Shown here: piece by piece, positions 42,332-50,654 of the stretch
Layout of the letters: the number at the start of each line of letters is the position of its first letter
Position numbering within the stretch: the stretch's first letter is position 1
Source of the DNA: Bradyrhizobium australiense
GTDB taxonomy: Bacteria > Pseudomonadota > Alphaproteobacteria > Rhizobiales > Xanthobacteraceae
DNA: 64,000 nt
Direction of reading: 5' to 3'
Assembly (NCBI RefSeq): GCF_013114825.1
Contig: NZ_JAAVLX010000014.1
Location: 62,001 to 126,000, forward strand
Translations under genes and position numbers: made by a program
Notes under the pieces: generated by a model
The model's database searches: none
What the model saw: the letters and a program-made list of their open reading frames with translations, nothing else
Told to the model about the DNA's origin: nothing

Positions 42332-43558
42332 ATGGACTTGGCGCACGGCGGAGGCAACTTCGAGCAGAGGGCCGCGTTGCGTCCGCCACCCGTGGTGCTG
42401 ATCCCCGGCCTGGCAATGTCGTTCTACGTCTGGCTCAATCTCTTCACAACCATCCCGTATCCGGGCAAGATCGGGCTCGACTACAACACGCTTGGCACCG
42501 ACTGGATGGTTTTCTACGGCGCGATCCGCTCGGTGCTCGACGGCAATGCTCCGCTGATCTTTGACGGCGATCGCTTCACCGACTTCCTCAACACGACGTT
42601 TGCAGGCTGGCTCTCCTCGCCGCTGGAGTTCCGGCCGTGGGCTTATCCGCCGGGCTTTCTGCTGATCCTGCTGCCGTTCGCGCCACTGGGATTCTTCGGC
42701 TCCTATGTGGCGTTTCAGATCGTGACCGGCGCCCTGATGGTGGTCGCGCTGAGAGCGAGTGCAGGAACCTCCCTGTCATCAAGGGCTTTGCTCATGGTCG
42801 CGCTGGCTTGTCCCGCGTCGGCTATCAATGCGATCGATGGGCAGGCCGTCTTTCTGGTCGCAGCCCTGATCGTCGGCGGCTTTGGGCTTCTCGAACAGCG
42901 TCCCTATCTCGCCGGATTGGTGCTAGGGCTGCTGACGTTCAAGCCCCAATTCTGCATCCTGGTCCCGATCGCGCTCGTCGCGGCCGGGCAGTGGCGCGCG
43001 CTCCTAACTGCAGGCCTGTCCGCGCTGGCCATGATGATCGCGAGCGGATTGATTTTCGGATGGGACCTGTGGCTGCGCTGGTTTCCGGTCATCCTTGAAA
43101 ACCTCGTTAGCCCGAACCCGAAGTGGACCGAGTACGGCCGCATGTGGGGCCACAGTGTCTACACCTGCGCGGTTCTGCTGGGCGCGCCGGAGCGACTGGC
43201 GTCGCTAATTCAATTGCTCGCCACGCTCGGCGCGGCGGTATCTGTCGTCATCGCTTTCCGGTCGCGTTTGGGGACGCGGGAAAAGACGGCGGTTTTTCTG
43301 GCGGCTACCGTCCTCGCCGCTCCGCATTCCGGACCCTATGACGCGACGCTACTGGTGATAGCGACAGCGTTCTGGTTGATGGCACGAGAGGCTCCGCTGC
43401 CGCTGTGGTGCTGGACGCTCGCGTTCATGATCTGGCTGGTGCCGATGCTGAGTCCGCCTTTGTTGTTTCCAGTCGGCAGGATCGCCCCGCTCTTACCCGT
43501 GCTGCTGATGGCGCTTCTGCTTCGTCCCGGGGTTTCGGCCCTGCCAGGCGAGCGATAG
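42332..43558 (+). CDS. Polytopic membrane glycosyltransferase-like protein (DUF2029/GT87)
   Basis: This is a 408-residue integral membrane protein with about ten hydrophobic segments. The loop after the first helix (LDYNTLGTDWMVFYGAIRSV, with Asp near residues 50-57) and the FRPWAYPPGFLLILLPFAPL segment match GT87/DUF2029 polyprenyl-phosphate-sugar-dependent mannosyltransferase-like proteins. Those act on the outer face of the inner membrane. Similar genes are common in Bradyrhizobium, where the glycan made is unknown. It stands alone. No clear SD is seen before the ATG; its 5' flank is 250 bases long with no other gene. Confidence 0.82.
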   Translation: MDLAHGGGNFEQRAALRPPPVVLIPGLAMSFYVWLNLFTTIPYPGKIGLDYNTLGTDWMVFYGAIRSVLDGNAPLIFDGDRFTDFLNTTFAGWLSSPLEFRPWAYPPGFLLILLPFAPLGFFGSYVAFQIVTGALMVVALRASAGTSLSSRALLMVALACPASAINAIDGQAVFLVAALIVGGFGLLEQRPYLAGLVLGLLTFKPQFCILVPIALVAAGQWRALLTAGLSALAMMIASGLIFGWDLWLRWFPVILENLVSPNPKWTEYGRMWGHSVYTCAVLLGAPERLASLIQLLATLGAAVSVVIAFRSRLGTREKTAVFLAATVLAAPHSGPYDATLLVIATAFWLMAREAPLPLWCWTLAFMIWLVPMLSPPLLFPVGRIAPLLPVLLMALLLRPGVSALPGER

Positions 43559-43712
43559 GAGCGTAACCTCGGGAATATCCCTCGGCGCAGCCGTACCAAA
43601 CCGACGGCCTGCCGCCCTTTGGGAGCGACTAAACGCCCCGGTGCCGGCCCACCTCCGGCGGCTCATTTTAATGGATCATGCATGGCATATTGCATACGGT
43701 AGGCCCCTCGCC

Positions 43713-43746
43713 CTGCCCATTCCGGGTTATCCCCGGAACAGGGCAG
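43713..43746. promoter_or_regulatory. Strong hairpin in the leader of the TctC/Bug gene
   Basis: Arms CTGCCC (43713-43718) plus TTCCGGG (43720-43726) pair with CCCGGAA (43732-43738) plus GGGCAG (43741-43746), with a small internal bulge. It lies 61 bases before the GTG start of the binding-protein gene and is followed by an A-rich, not T-rich, stretch. It is therefore not a classical terminator for the plus strand. Confidence 0.45.
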
Positions 43747-43807
43747 CAAAAAACAATCGCGCCGCCGATGGCGGGCGCCAATTGCAAATTTGCCGGAGGA
43801 AAATGTC

Positions 43808-44788
43808 GTGAAGCCGAGAATTGTTCGGTGCGCCCTGCTTACATTTCTGGCGGTCGTATCCGCCGCGGCCGGTCGGGCCCAAGCCCAGTCGTGGCCGGAG
43901 AAGCCAATCACCTTCATCGTGCCGTTCGCGGCCGGCGGCGGCACCGATGCCTTTGCCCGCCCATTGGCGGCCCAGCTCGATGCGCAATTGGGCAAGCGCG
44001 TGCTGATCGAAAACCGTGCCGGCGCCGGCGGCACCGTTGGCGCTTCCGCTGCGTCGAAGGCCGCGCCCGACGGCTACACCTTCTTCATGGGCGCGGCGCA
44101 TCACACCATCGCCCCCTCGCTCTATCCCAACCTCGACTACAATATCGAGAAGGATTTCATCGCGGTGGCGCTGATCGCGCGGCCGCCGCAGGTCGTGGTC
44201 GTCAATCCGGACAAGGTCGCCGCCAAGACGCTGGCCGAGTTCATCGCCTACGCCAAGGCCAATCCAGGCAAATTGAACTATGGCTCCGCCGGCGCCGGCA
44301 CCACGCATCATCTCGCTGGCGAACTGTTCAAGATTCTGACCAAGACCAACATTCAGCACGTCCCCTACCGTGGGGCCGGCCCCGCGATGCAGGATCTCAT
44401 CGCCGGCCATGTGCCCGTTGTCTTCGACGGGCTCGGCTCGTCGGCAGCGCCTGTGAGGGCCGGACAGTTGCGGGCGCTGGCCGTCGCCGCGCCGAAACGC
44501 GTGCCGGCGTTTCCCGATCTTCCGACCGCCGCGGAAGCGGGCCTGGCGGGATATGAAGTGTCGACCTGGTACGGCCTGTTTGCGCCGAAGAACACGCCGC
44601 CTGCGATTGTCGAACAGATGGCCAAGGAGTTGCAGAAGGCCATGCAGACATCAGCCATCAAGGAGGCCTGGGAGCGCAACGGCTCCGATGTCCCTGACGT
44701 CGCGGGTCCTGCGTTCACGAAAATGGTGTCCGCGGAAGTCGAGCGCTGGCGAAAGGTCGTGACCGAGGCGAACGTGAAGCTGGACTGA
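43808..44788 (+). CDS. Tripartite tricarboxylate-type (TctC/Bug) periplasmic binding protein
   Basis: This is a 326-residue binding protein of the Bug/TctC family, which binds carboxylates and other small anions in the periplasm. It begins at a GTG at 43808, eight bases from SD GGAGGA, with a signal peptide ending AQAQS. The family start WPEKPITFIVPFAAGGGTD is clear, with ENRAGAGGTVGASAASKAAP following. No TctA or TctB membrane genes are near, so it is an orphan Bug protein. It may serve a transporter elsewhere or a signalling role (family knowledge). The ligand is unknown. Confidence 0.92.
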   Translation: MKPRIVRCALLTFLAVVSAAAGRAQAQSWPEKPITFIVPFAAGGGTDAFARPLAAQLDAQLGKRVLIENRAGAGGTVGASAASKAAPDGYTFFMGAAHHTIAPSLYPNLDYNIEKDFIAVALIARPPQVVVVNPDKVAAKTLAEFIAYAKANPGKLNYGSAGAGTTHHLAGELFKILTKTNIQHVPYRGAGPAMQDLIAGHVPVVFDGLGSSAAPVRAGQLRALAVAAPKRVPAFPDLPTAAEAGLAGYEVSTWYGLFAPKNTPPAIVEQMAKELQKAMQTSAIKEAWERNGSDVPDVAGPAFTKMVSAEVERWRKVVTEANVKLD

Positions 44789-44884
44789 GTTGGCAGCGCT
44801 GGGCGCGGCACCCGCATTTTTCATCTCATGGCGGGCTTGCCGCGCCGGCGAAAGTGAAGGCTACTGGCAGCCCAAGCTCGCTGA

Positions 44885-45757
44885 TCAGTTGCTGCCGCGC
44901 ACGCCATAACGCACGAAGTCGTTATCGATGCCAGCCTGAATTGTCTTTGCCGCGGAGATATCGGCATCGCCGCCGGCCTTGTCCCCGCTCGCAAGCCTGG
45001 CAAGCCCGCGCCCATAGAACGCACTCGCCAGCTTCGGATCGAAGCGCAGCGCGGTGCTGAAATCCTCGATCGCCGCGCCAGCTTGCTCCATCTTTAGATG
45101 AATCAGTCCACGCGAGTCGTACGTGGCGGCGTCGTTCGGCCACGACTGAAGCACTTTATTGCAGTCCTCAAGCGCCGCTTGCAACGAGCCGAGGATGGCC
45201 CGGGTCCAGCAGCGTCCGCTCCACGCGGCTTCCAGATTGGGCTCAAGGCGAATTGCCTCGTCGTAGTCTCGCGCGGCGCGATCGTACTCGTTCTTTTTCA
45301 GGTAGACTCCGGCCCGGTTGACAAATGCCCTGGCGTAGTTCGGGTTGAGCTTGATCGCGTCGTCCAGAGCTTTGAGAGCGAGGTCGTATTCGCCTTTCCT
45401 CAAGTAAGCCGCGCCGCGGTTGTTGAAGGGCTTTGCGTAAGTTGGATCGAGCTTGATCGATTGATCGAAATCCAGGAGGGCGCGATCAATGTCTCCCATT
45501 GCCGTATGGGCGTTGCCACGATTGTTGTAGGCAATCGCAAGCGCCGTCGCCGTACCCTGACCGGAATCGATGAACGCCGTGCAACCATTGATCCTGACTG
45601 CGAACGACGTGCCATCCGAGCCGTTGCACAACGCTATGTTCTCGAGATAGTCGCTCTTCTGGGGATTCTCCGCGGCAGCCAGCGAACCCAGCAGCAGCAG
45701 CAAGGCGAAAGCAGGCGCAAGGCCCTGAATGACGCGCCCGCTCGCACTGCATTTCAT
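44885..45757 (-). CDS. Exported TPR-repeat protein
   Basis: This 290-residue periplasmic protein has a signal peptide of about 29 residues (MKCSASGRVIQGLAPAFALL, cut near AAA). It contains about five to six tetratricopeptide repeats from residue 65 to 255, for example AYNNRGNAHTAMGDIDRALL and PFNNRGAAYLRKGEYDLALK. TPRs mediate protein-protein contacts. It lies 92 bases downstream of the FecR-domain gene on the same strand and is probably co-transcribed with it. Opposite to the pair is the VCBS-repeat protein, suggesting a shared surface or secretion function (inference). Confidence 0.88.
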   Translation of the reverse strand: MKCSASGRVIQGLAPAFALLLLLGSLAAAENPQKSDYLENIALCNGSDGTSFAVRINGCTAFIDSGQGTATALAIAYNNRGNAHTAMGDIDRALLDFDQSIKLDPTYAKPFNNRGAAYLRKGEYDLALKALDDAIKLNPNYARAFVNRAGVYLKKNEYDRAARDYDEAIRLEPNLEAAWSGRCWTRAILGSLQAALEDCNKVLQSWPNDAATYDSRGLIHLKMEQAGAAIEDFSTALRFDPKLASAFYGRGLARLASGDKAGGDADISAAKTIQAGIDNDFVRYGVRGSN

Positions 45758-45849
45758 ATCAGGCTCTCCGATCCTGGCGCTGGCGAATAGGGAGCGATTT
45801 GAACTCCCGGACCTCGTGGGCTGACAGGTTCCTCACAACGCGAATGGGC

Positions 45850-46506
45850 CTAGCATCCCCGACAGATGTTCAGATTTGATTTTGGATAAGGCTTTGGGTC
45901 CGGTTGCTGTGCCGCTGGTGCGGCCAGCTTTCGCGTGACCCTGCTTTTGCCTTCTTCAATGAGAGTGGAAAATTTGACTGTCCCGTCATCCGAGATTTCG
46001 ACGCGTGGCGTCGTGCCTCGAACGCCCATGGTCGCGACCGGCGTGTCGACTTTCATATCGCCGCTCTTCGCGACTTTGCCCGCGACAAAGGTGAAGGTTC
46101 CCTTGGTTAGGCTGAACAAGGTCGAGTTGGATAGACCATTTGGATCGTACACGAACTCGTTCAATGCCATGCGCGCGTTGTTCGATAGGTTGAAGGACGT
46201 GCCGTCAGTGAAGTTGATACCGACCCGGCCGTCGGCGCCGGTCGCAACGACATCGCCCTGATAGACGAGATCACCGACCTTCGCCTGACCAGCTTGATCT
46301 GTAGTACTCGCCTGGATGACCACCGCACTCGCACGTTCGATTGTGACCGAACCCGTGGCAACAACAACTTTTCCAATCGGTTTTAACGCGAGATCCTGAA
46401 CGGCGGGTTTGGCGATATCGCGTTGTGCGTGAGCCGGCCCGGCGAAAAGCCCGGCTGTCGCCAGAACAAAGCCTGTCACCAATGCGGCAATAGCATTCGT
46501 GCACAT
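45850..46506 (-). CDS. Exported FecR-domain protein
   Basis: This is a 218-residue periplasmic protein with a signal peptide of about 27 residues ending AHA (start MCTNAIAALV at 46506, SD GGGGGG). The FecR-type domain spans about residues 40-170: VVATGSVTIERASAVVIQAS, then GRVGINFTDGTSFNLSNNAR and TPVATMGVRGTTPRVEI. In Bradyrhizobium such domains often sit in or beside large VCBS-repeat surface proteins, as here with the divergent gene at 46798. This copy lacks a membrane helix and is not next to an ECF sigma factor, so it is unlikely to be an anti-sigma factor. It ends with the cysteine motif CRGC. Confidence 0.85.
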   Translation of the reverse strand: MCTNAIAALVTGFVLATAGLFAGPAHAQRDIAKPAVQDLALKPIGKVVVATGSVTIERASAVVIQASTTDQAGQAKVGDLVYQGDVVATGADGRVGINFTDGTSFNLSNNARMALNEFVYDPNGLSNSTLFSLTKGTFTFVAGKVAKSGDMKVDTPVATMGVRGTTPRVEISDDGTVKFSTLIEEGKSRVTRKLAAPAAQQPDPKPYPKSNLNICRGC

Positions 46507-46618
46507 GATCCCCCCTTCCTGAGAAGATCTTGCCCGAGAGACCGCTAGCGGGCTGTTTGAACCGTCGGTCAAGACGACATTAAACCTGATGTCGGGGGGA
46601 AGGCATCATCCGCCGTCC

Positions 46619-46644
46619 GCTCAAAAGGATTACTCCTTTTGAGC
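46619..46644. promoter_or_regulatory. Perfect 11-bp inverted repeat in a divergent intergenic region
   Basis: GCTCAAAAGGA, spacer TTAC, TCCTTTTGAGC form a perfect dyad. It lies 113 bases upstream of the FecR gene start and 154 upstream of the VCBS gene start, between divergent genes. That placing fits an operator better than a terminator; no T-run follows on either strand. Confidence 0.5.
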
Positions 46645-46797
46645 CTAAAGCCCAACGCCCATGGATTGAGCTAAGTTGAATCAGGAGATTTCAGCGGCTC
46701 GCCCCCTGGCTGGCAGCTACAAGATATTTTTGTCTCACGGGCTGGCCATAGCCAGACCAGGAAATTGCACGAAGTCAGTGGTAGACGGGGTGGAGCC

Positions 46798-49398
46798 ATG
46801 CTCGTCCGGTCCCATGCCGAAACCGGGACGAAGTTAAGGCCGCTGCGGCCCCGCTTCCTTTCATCGGCAACGTTCAGACCGCGGGCCGGCTCCGGCCTAC
46901 TTGGGCTTGCGTCCTGCGCTTCCGCTCAAGACGCGGCTACCGATTCTCGAAGCCGGGCTCGTGCCGGCAGGTTCGGCCTGCTGTGGCTCACAGCACTCAC
47001 CTTCTCGCTTGTGAAGGAGGCTAAGGCCGCCGATCCTGATGTCACGATCCTGGACGACGGCAACATCACATACAAGGACCTCGAACATGGGGCATTCGAG
47101 CTGGTCACCAAGGAGGTGACCCCTCGACACATCCTCGTTGAGGATCCGGGACAGACCATCATCCTCCGTTCGCAAGGGTCCACGATCAGCGTGAATCAGA
47201 GCACGAACTCTGCTGCGCGGATGGCCGAATTGCAGGCGGCCCAGCAGGACGCGCTCGCCACGTACGAGAAGGGACTGGGGTCGACGGGTTCGGGCACGCC
47301 TCCTCCCCTTGAGCGACTGCCGGTGCAACCGATCAATTTCATTCAGATTGATGATTCTACCCCAGAGCAAGATTTGCCTGCTTCGTCCGCGGTGATCCTC
47401 GCATCAGCCCCGGAGATGATTATCGGACAACTGCCGCCTCCGCAGCCGATACCACCGACGCTGAATGCGGTGATTGGGCCGACCGAAATCGACACCACCA
47501 TCTTTGATGTCTTCACCGCGACAAGCGGGACTTTCCTTGCCAGCAGCCCCAACAGCGGCGCGACACTGACCTTCGGCATCAACGGGGGAACCGCGGTCAA
47601 CACCGTCATCGATGGCGTAACCTACGATGTATCAAAGGCTGGTGCCTACGGCACGCTTTACGTCGATAGCACGACCGGCGCCTATACGTTCGTTCCGGAT
47701 AGTGGCGCCATCAACGCGCTGACGGCGCCCACGACCGCTGACTTCACCATCACCGTATCCGACGGCACGCTCTCGGCCGACCAAACCTTCACGATCGCCA
47801 TCAACGGCACCAACGACGCGGCCATCATCTCCGGCGCCACCAATGCCACGGTGATCGAGGCGAGCGGCGTCGCCAATACCACGCTCGGCACGCCGAGCGC
47901 CAGCGGCACGCTCACCAGCACCGACGTCGATGACGCGCCCAATACCTTTGCGGCGGTTAGCACACCGACCGAGAGCGCGCGCGGCTTTGGCACCTTCACG
48001 ATGACGGCGGCCGGCGTATGGACCTACACGATCAATGATTCCAACAGCGCGGTGCAGGCGCTCAATGTCGGCGACGAGTTGACCGACTCCTTCACGGTGA
48101 CCACCATCGATGGCACCCCACAGGTAGTGACGCTCATCATCAACGGCACCAACGACGCGGCAGTCATCGCCGGCACCACGACCGGCTCCGTGACCGAGGA
48201 CGGTGGCACCAAGTGCGACCCGGCGACCGCGACCGGCACGCTCACCGCTACCGACGTCGACAACGCGCCCGGTTTTACGGCGGTCAATTGCCCGACGACC
48301 AGCGACGCCGGCTATGGCACCTTCACGATGACGCCGGACGGCGCGTGGACCTACAAGCTCGACGACAGCAACTGCGCGGTACAGGCGCTTAATGTCGGAG
48401 ACACGCTGACCGACTCTTTCAAGGTGACCTCCCTGGACGGCACCGCGCAGCTGGTGACGGTAACCATCAATGGCACCAACGACGCCGCCATCATTTGCGG
48501 AACCAAGCAAGGCTCGGTCATCGAGGCTGGCGGGGTCGCCAATTCTGTATCTTGTAAACCAACCGCGACCGGCACGCTCACCGACACTGACGTCGACAAC
48601 ACTCCCAACACCTTTACGGCGGTCGATTCGCCAAAGGCGAGCACGGGCGGCTATGGCACCTTCACCATGACGACGGATGGCGTCTGGACCTACACCCTCG
48701 ATAACACCAACTGCACGGTGCAGGCACTCAATGTCTGCGACAAGCTGACCGACTGCTTTACGGTGACCTCCATCGACGGCACCCCGCAGGTGGTGACGAT
48801 CACCATCAACGGCGCCAACGACGCCGCCGTCGTTTGTGGCGCCACGACCGGCTCGGTAACTGAAGCTGGCGCTTGCACATACGGTAAGCCGATCGCTACC
48901 GGCACGCTCACCGATACCGACGTTGACAACACGCCAAATACCTTCACCGCAGTGTGCTCGCCGATGGCGAGCGATGCGGGGTATGGCACCTTCACGATGA
49001 CGACGGATGGCGTCTGGACCTACAAGCTCGACAACGCCAATTGCGAAGTGCAGGCGCTCAACGACTGCGACGGGCTGACCGACACCTTCACGGTGACCAC
49101 CATCGACGGCACCGCACAGGTGGTGACGATCACCATCAACGGCGCCAACGACGCGTTCCACTTCAAGGACAATATGTCAGACGCCCGAACTTCGGATGCC
49201 ATCGATCTCACAGAGGACATCCCGGCCTCGATCAGTTCCCCTGAAAACACTGCAGGAACCAGTGGACCGTTAGCGATTTCAGGGGCAGCCCAAACGATCG
49301 ATATGTCTGCACAATGGCATCACTCGTCCGACAGTTTTGTTTGGGATCAGCCGGGTAACGCTGTCATTATCCAAGCGCCGCACGATCTGATCGTGTGA
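46798..49398 (+). CDS. Large VCBS-repeat surface or secreted protein with cysteine-rich repeats
   Basis: The product has 866 residues from the ATG at 46798 (SD GGAG). An N-terminal hydrophobic segment (FGLLWLTALTFSLV) ends near KEAKA. The next stretch (ILVEDPGQTIILRSQGSTIS) resembles the part that follows the FecR domain in related proteins. A Pro-rich linker precedes one partial and four full VCBS repeats. The repeats start at 47806, 48145, 48472 and 48811 (339, 327, 339 and 330 bases), each holding GTFTMT..GVWTYxL and DGTxQVVTxxINGxNDA motifs. The last three repeats carry 3, 5 and 5 cysteines; the first has none. VCBS repeats act in adhesion and are usually exported by type I systems. No such transporter gene or RTX motif is visible here. 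Confidence 0.85.
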   Translation: MLVRSHAETGTKLRPLRPRFLSSATFRPRAGSGLLGLASCASAQDAATDSRSRARAGRFGLLWLTALTFSLVKEAKAADPDVTILDDGNITYKDLEHGAFELVTKEVTPRHILVEDPGQTIILRSQGSTISVNQSTNSAARMAELQAAQQDALATYEKGLGSTGSGTPPPLERLPVQPINFIQIDDSTPEQDLPASSAVILASAPEMIIGQLPPPQPIPPTLNAVIGPTEIDTTIFDVFTATSGTFLASSPNSGATLTFGINGGTAVNTVIDGVTYDVSKAGAYGTLYVDSTTGAYTFVPDSGAINALTAPTTADFTITVSDGTLSADQTFTIAINGTNDAAIISGATNATVIEASGVANTTLGTPSASGTLTSTDVDDAPNTFAAVSTPTESARGFGTFTMTAAGVWTYTINDSNSAVQALNVGDELTDSFTVTTIDGTPQVVTLIINGTNDAAVIAGTTTGSVTEDGGTKCDPATATGTLTATDVDNAPGFTAVNCPTTSDAGYGTFTMTPDGAWTYKLDDSNCAVQALNVGDTLTDSFKVTSLDGTAQLVTVTINGTNDAAIICGTKQGSVIEAGGVANSVSCKPTATGTLTDTDVDNTPNTFTAVDSPKASTGGYGTFTMTTDGVWTYTLDNTNCTVQALNVCDKLTDCFTVTSIDGTPQVVTITINGANDAAVVCGATTGSVTEAGACTYGKPIATGTLTDTDVDNTPNTFTAVCSPMASDAGYGTFTMTTDGVWTYKLDNANCEVQALNDCDGLTDTFTVTTIDGTAQVVTITINGANDAFHFKDNMSDARTSDAIDLTEDIPASISSPENTAGTSGPLAISGAAQTIDMSAQWHHSSDSFVWDQPGNAVIIQAPHDLIV

Positions 49399-49444
49399 CG
49401 GAGCTGCGGCCGGTTCAGCGCAGCGGGCCCGCCGCACGAGACCC

Positions 49445-50437
49445 CTACTTCGCTTCGCTCGCCTTGATTCCCGAGCTTTCAACGAGCTTTGCCACCCGCG
49501 TCAGGTCGCTGGCGAACAGGCGCGCGTGCGCCTCGGGCGACAGCTCGTTTTTCGGAAACGGCAGTGTTCCGAGTTGCTTGAGCTTCTCCACAAGCTCAGG
49601 CTCCGACAGAGCCGCGCGAAGCGCCGAATTCAGCGCATTCACGGTTTCCTTGGGCGTGCCCTTCGCGACGTAGAGTCCATGCCACATCGAGTAGCTGACT
49701 TCGGGCATGCCAAGCTCGGCGGTGGTCGGCACGTCCTTCAACTGTTGGAGCCGTTGCGGCGAGGTAATGGCGATGCCGTGCAGCGTTCCGGCCTGAATCT
49801 GCGGCAGCGCGTTGGTCACCTGATCCCACAAAAGATCGATCTGCCCCGCCAGGAGATCGGAGATCGCCGGCGCTGATCCGCGATAGGCCACAACCGTCGG
49901 TTTGAAGCCGAGCACATTGCCCATCATCACAGCGCACAAATGACTGTTGGTCCCGAGACCACCATGCGCGAAGTTCGCCTTGTTGCCCTGCGACTTGATC
50001 CACTCCACATAATCCTTCGGTCCCGCGCCGGGCATCGACTTGCGGCCGATCAGGACCATCGGCGCGTTGTTGACGAGCCCGACCGGCTCAAATGCGCTCT
50101 TGGTATCGTACCGCAAGTTGACGAACAGGCTGGGCGCCGCGAGCAGCGCGACGTGATTGATCAGAATTGTCGAGCCGTCAGGCGCCGATCGGGCCACGCG
50201 ATCATTGGCCAGGGTGCTGCCGCCGCCCACCACGTTCTCGATGATGACGGTCTGGCCGAGCGTGCGCGACATCCGCTCGCCGATCAGACGAGCGACGGTG
50301 TCGGTGCCGCCGCCGGCCGCAAAGGGCACCACCAGCGTCACCGTCTTGGCGGTTGATTGCGCGTGCGCCTGCGGCGAGAGCGCCGCAATCAGGACGCCAA
50401 GGCCCGCAATCGCGCTTCTGAGCGGAAAATTGATCAC
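49445..50437 (-). CDS. Tripartite tricarboxylate-type (TctC/Bug) periplasmic binding protein
   Basis: This is a 330-residue Bug-family binding protein. The preferred start is GTG 50437 with SD GGGAGG eight bases upstream, giving a signal peptide VINFPLRSAIAGLGVLIAAL ending near HAQ. The mature protein opens KTVTLVVPFAAGGGTDTVAR. No TctAB membrane genes are adjacent. It is divergent from dgoK, and the starts are 217 bases apart, so it could bind a sugar acid such as galactonate or a relative (inference from position). It converges with the VCBS gene with 46 bases between stops. Confidence 0.91.
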   Translation of the reverse strand: MINFPLRSAIAGLGVLIAALSPQAHAQSTAKTVTLVVPFAAGGGTDTVARLIGERMSRTLGQTVIIENVVGGGSTLANDRVARSAPDGSTILINHVALLAAPSLFVNLRYDTKSAFEPVGLVNNAPMVLIGRKSMPGAGPKDYVEWIKSQGNKANFAHGGLGTNSHLCAVMMGNVLGFKPTVVAYRGSAPAISDLLAGQIDLLWDQVTNALPQIQAGTLHGIAITSPQRLQQLKDVPTTAELGMPEVSYSMWHGLYVAKGTPKETVNALNSALRAALSEPELVEKLKQLGTLPFPKNELSPEAHARLFASDLTRVAKLVESSGIKASEAK

Positions 50438-50654
50438 GAGGGCGTCCTCCCAAGTCTTTCTTTTTGTCGCCTGCCGCGTTGTCGCGGACGTGCACCCGTT
50501 GGCGAGCCGAGCCGCGGCAAACGACGGGCAGCGCATGACCTCGGATCATGCTGATTGCGCTTCCGCAAATCAAATGGAAAGCGAACGTAGCTCGCCGGCA
50601 GATCGGCGTGGTACCATGTCCTCAAGGCGCAGATAGCATCGGGACGAACTTGAC

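Noticed and set aside
45785..45812. A tRNA T-arm-like stretch, gggagcgatttgaactcccg
   Set aside because: The stem is imperfect, with extra bases in the loop, and there is no matching acceptor stem, anticodon arm or D arm around it.
47632..49161. A 509-residue minus-strand frame opposite the VCBS repeats
   Set aside because: It mirrors the repeat periodicity of the VCBS gene and has shadow composition (Val, Gly, Asp and Arg rich). The plus-strand frame has the family motifs.
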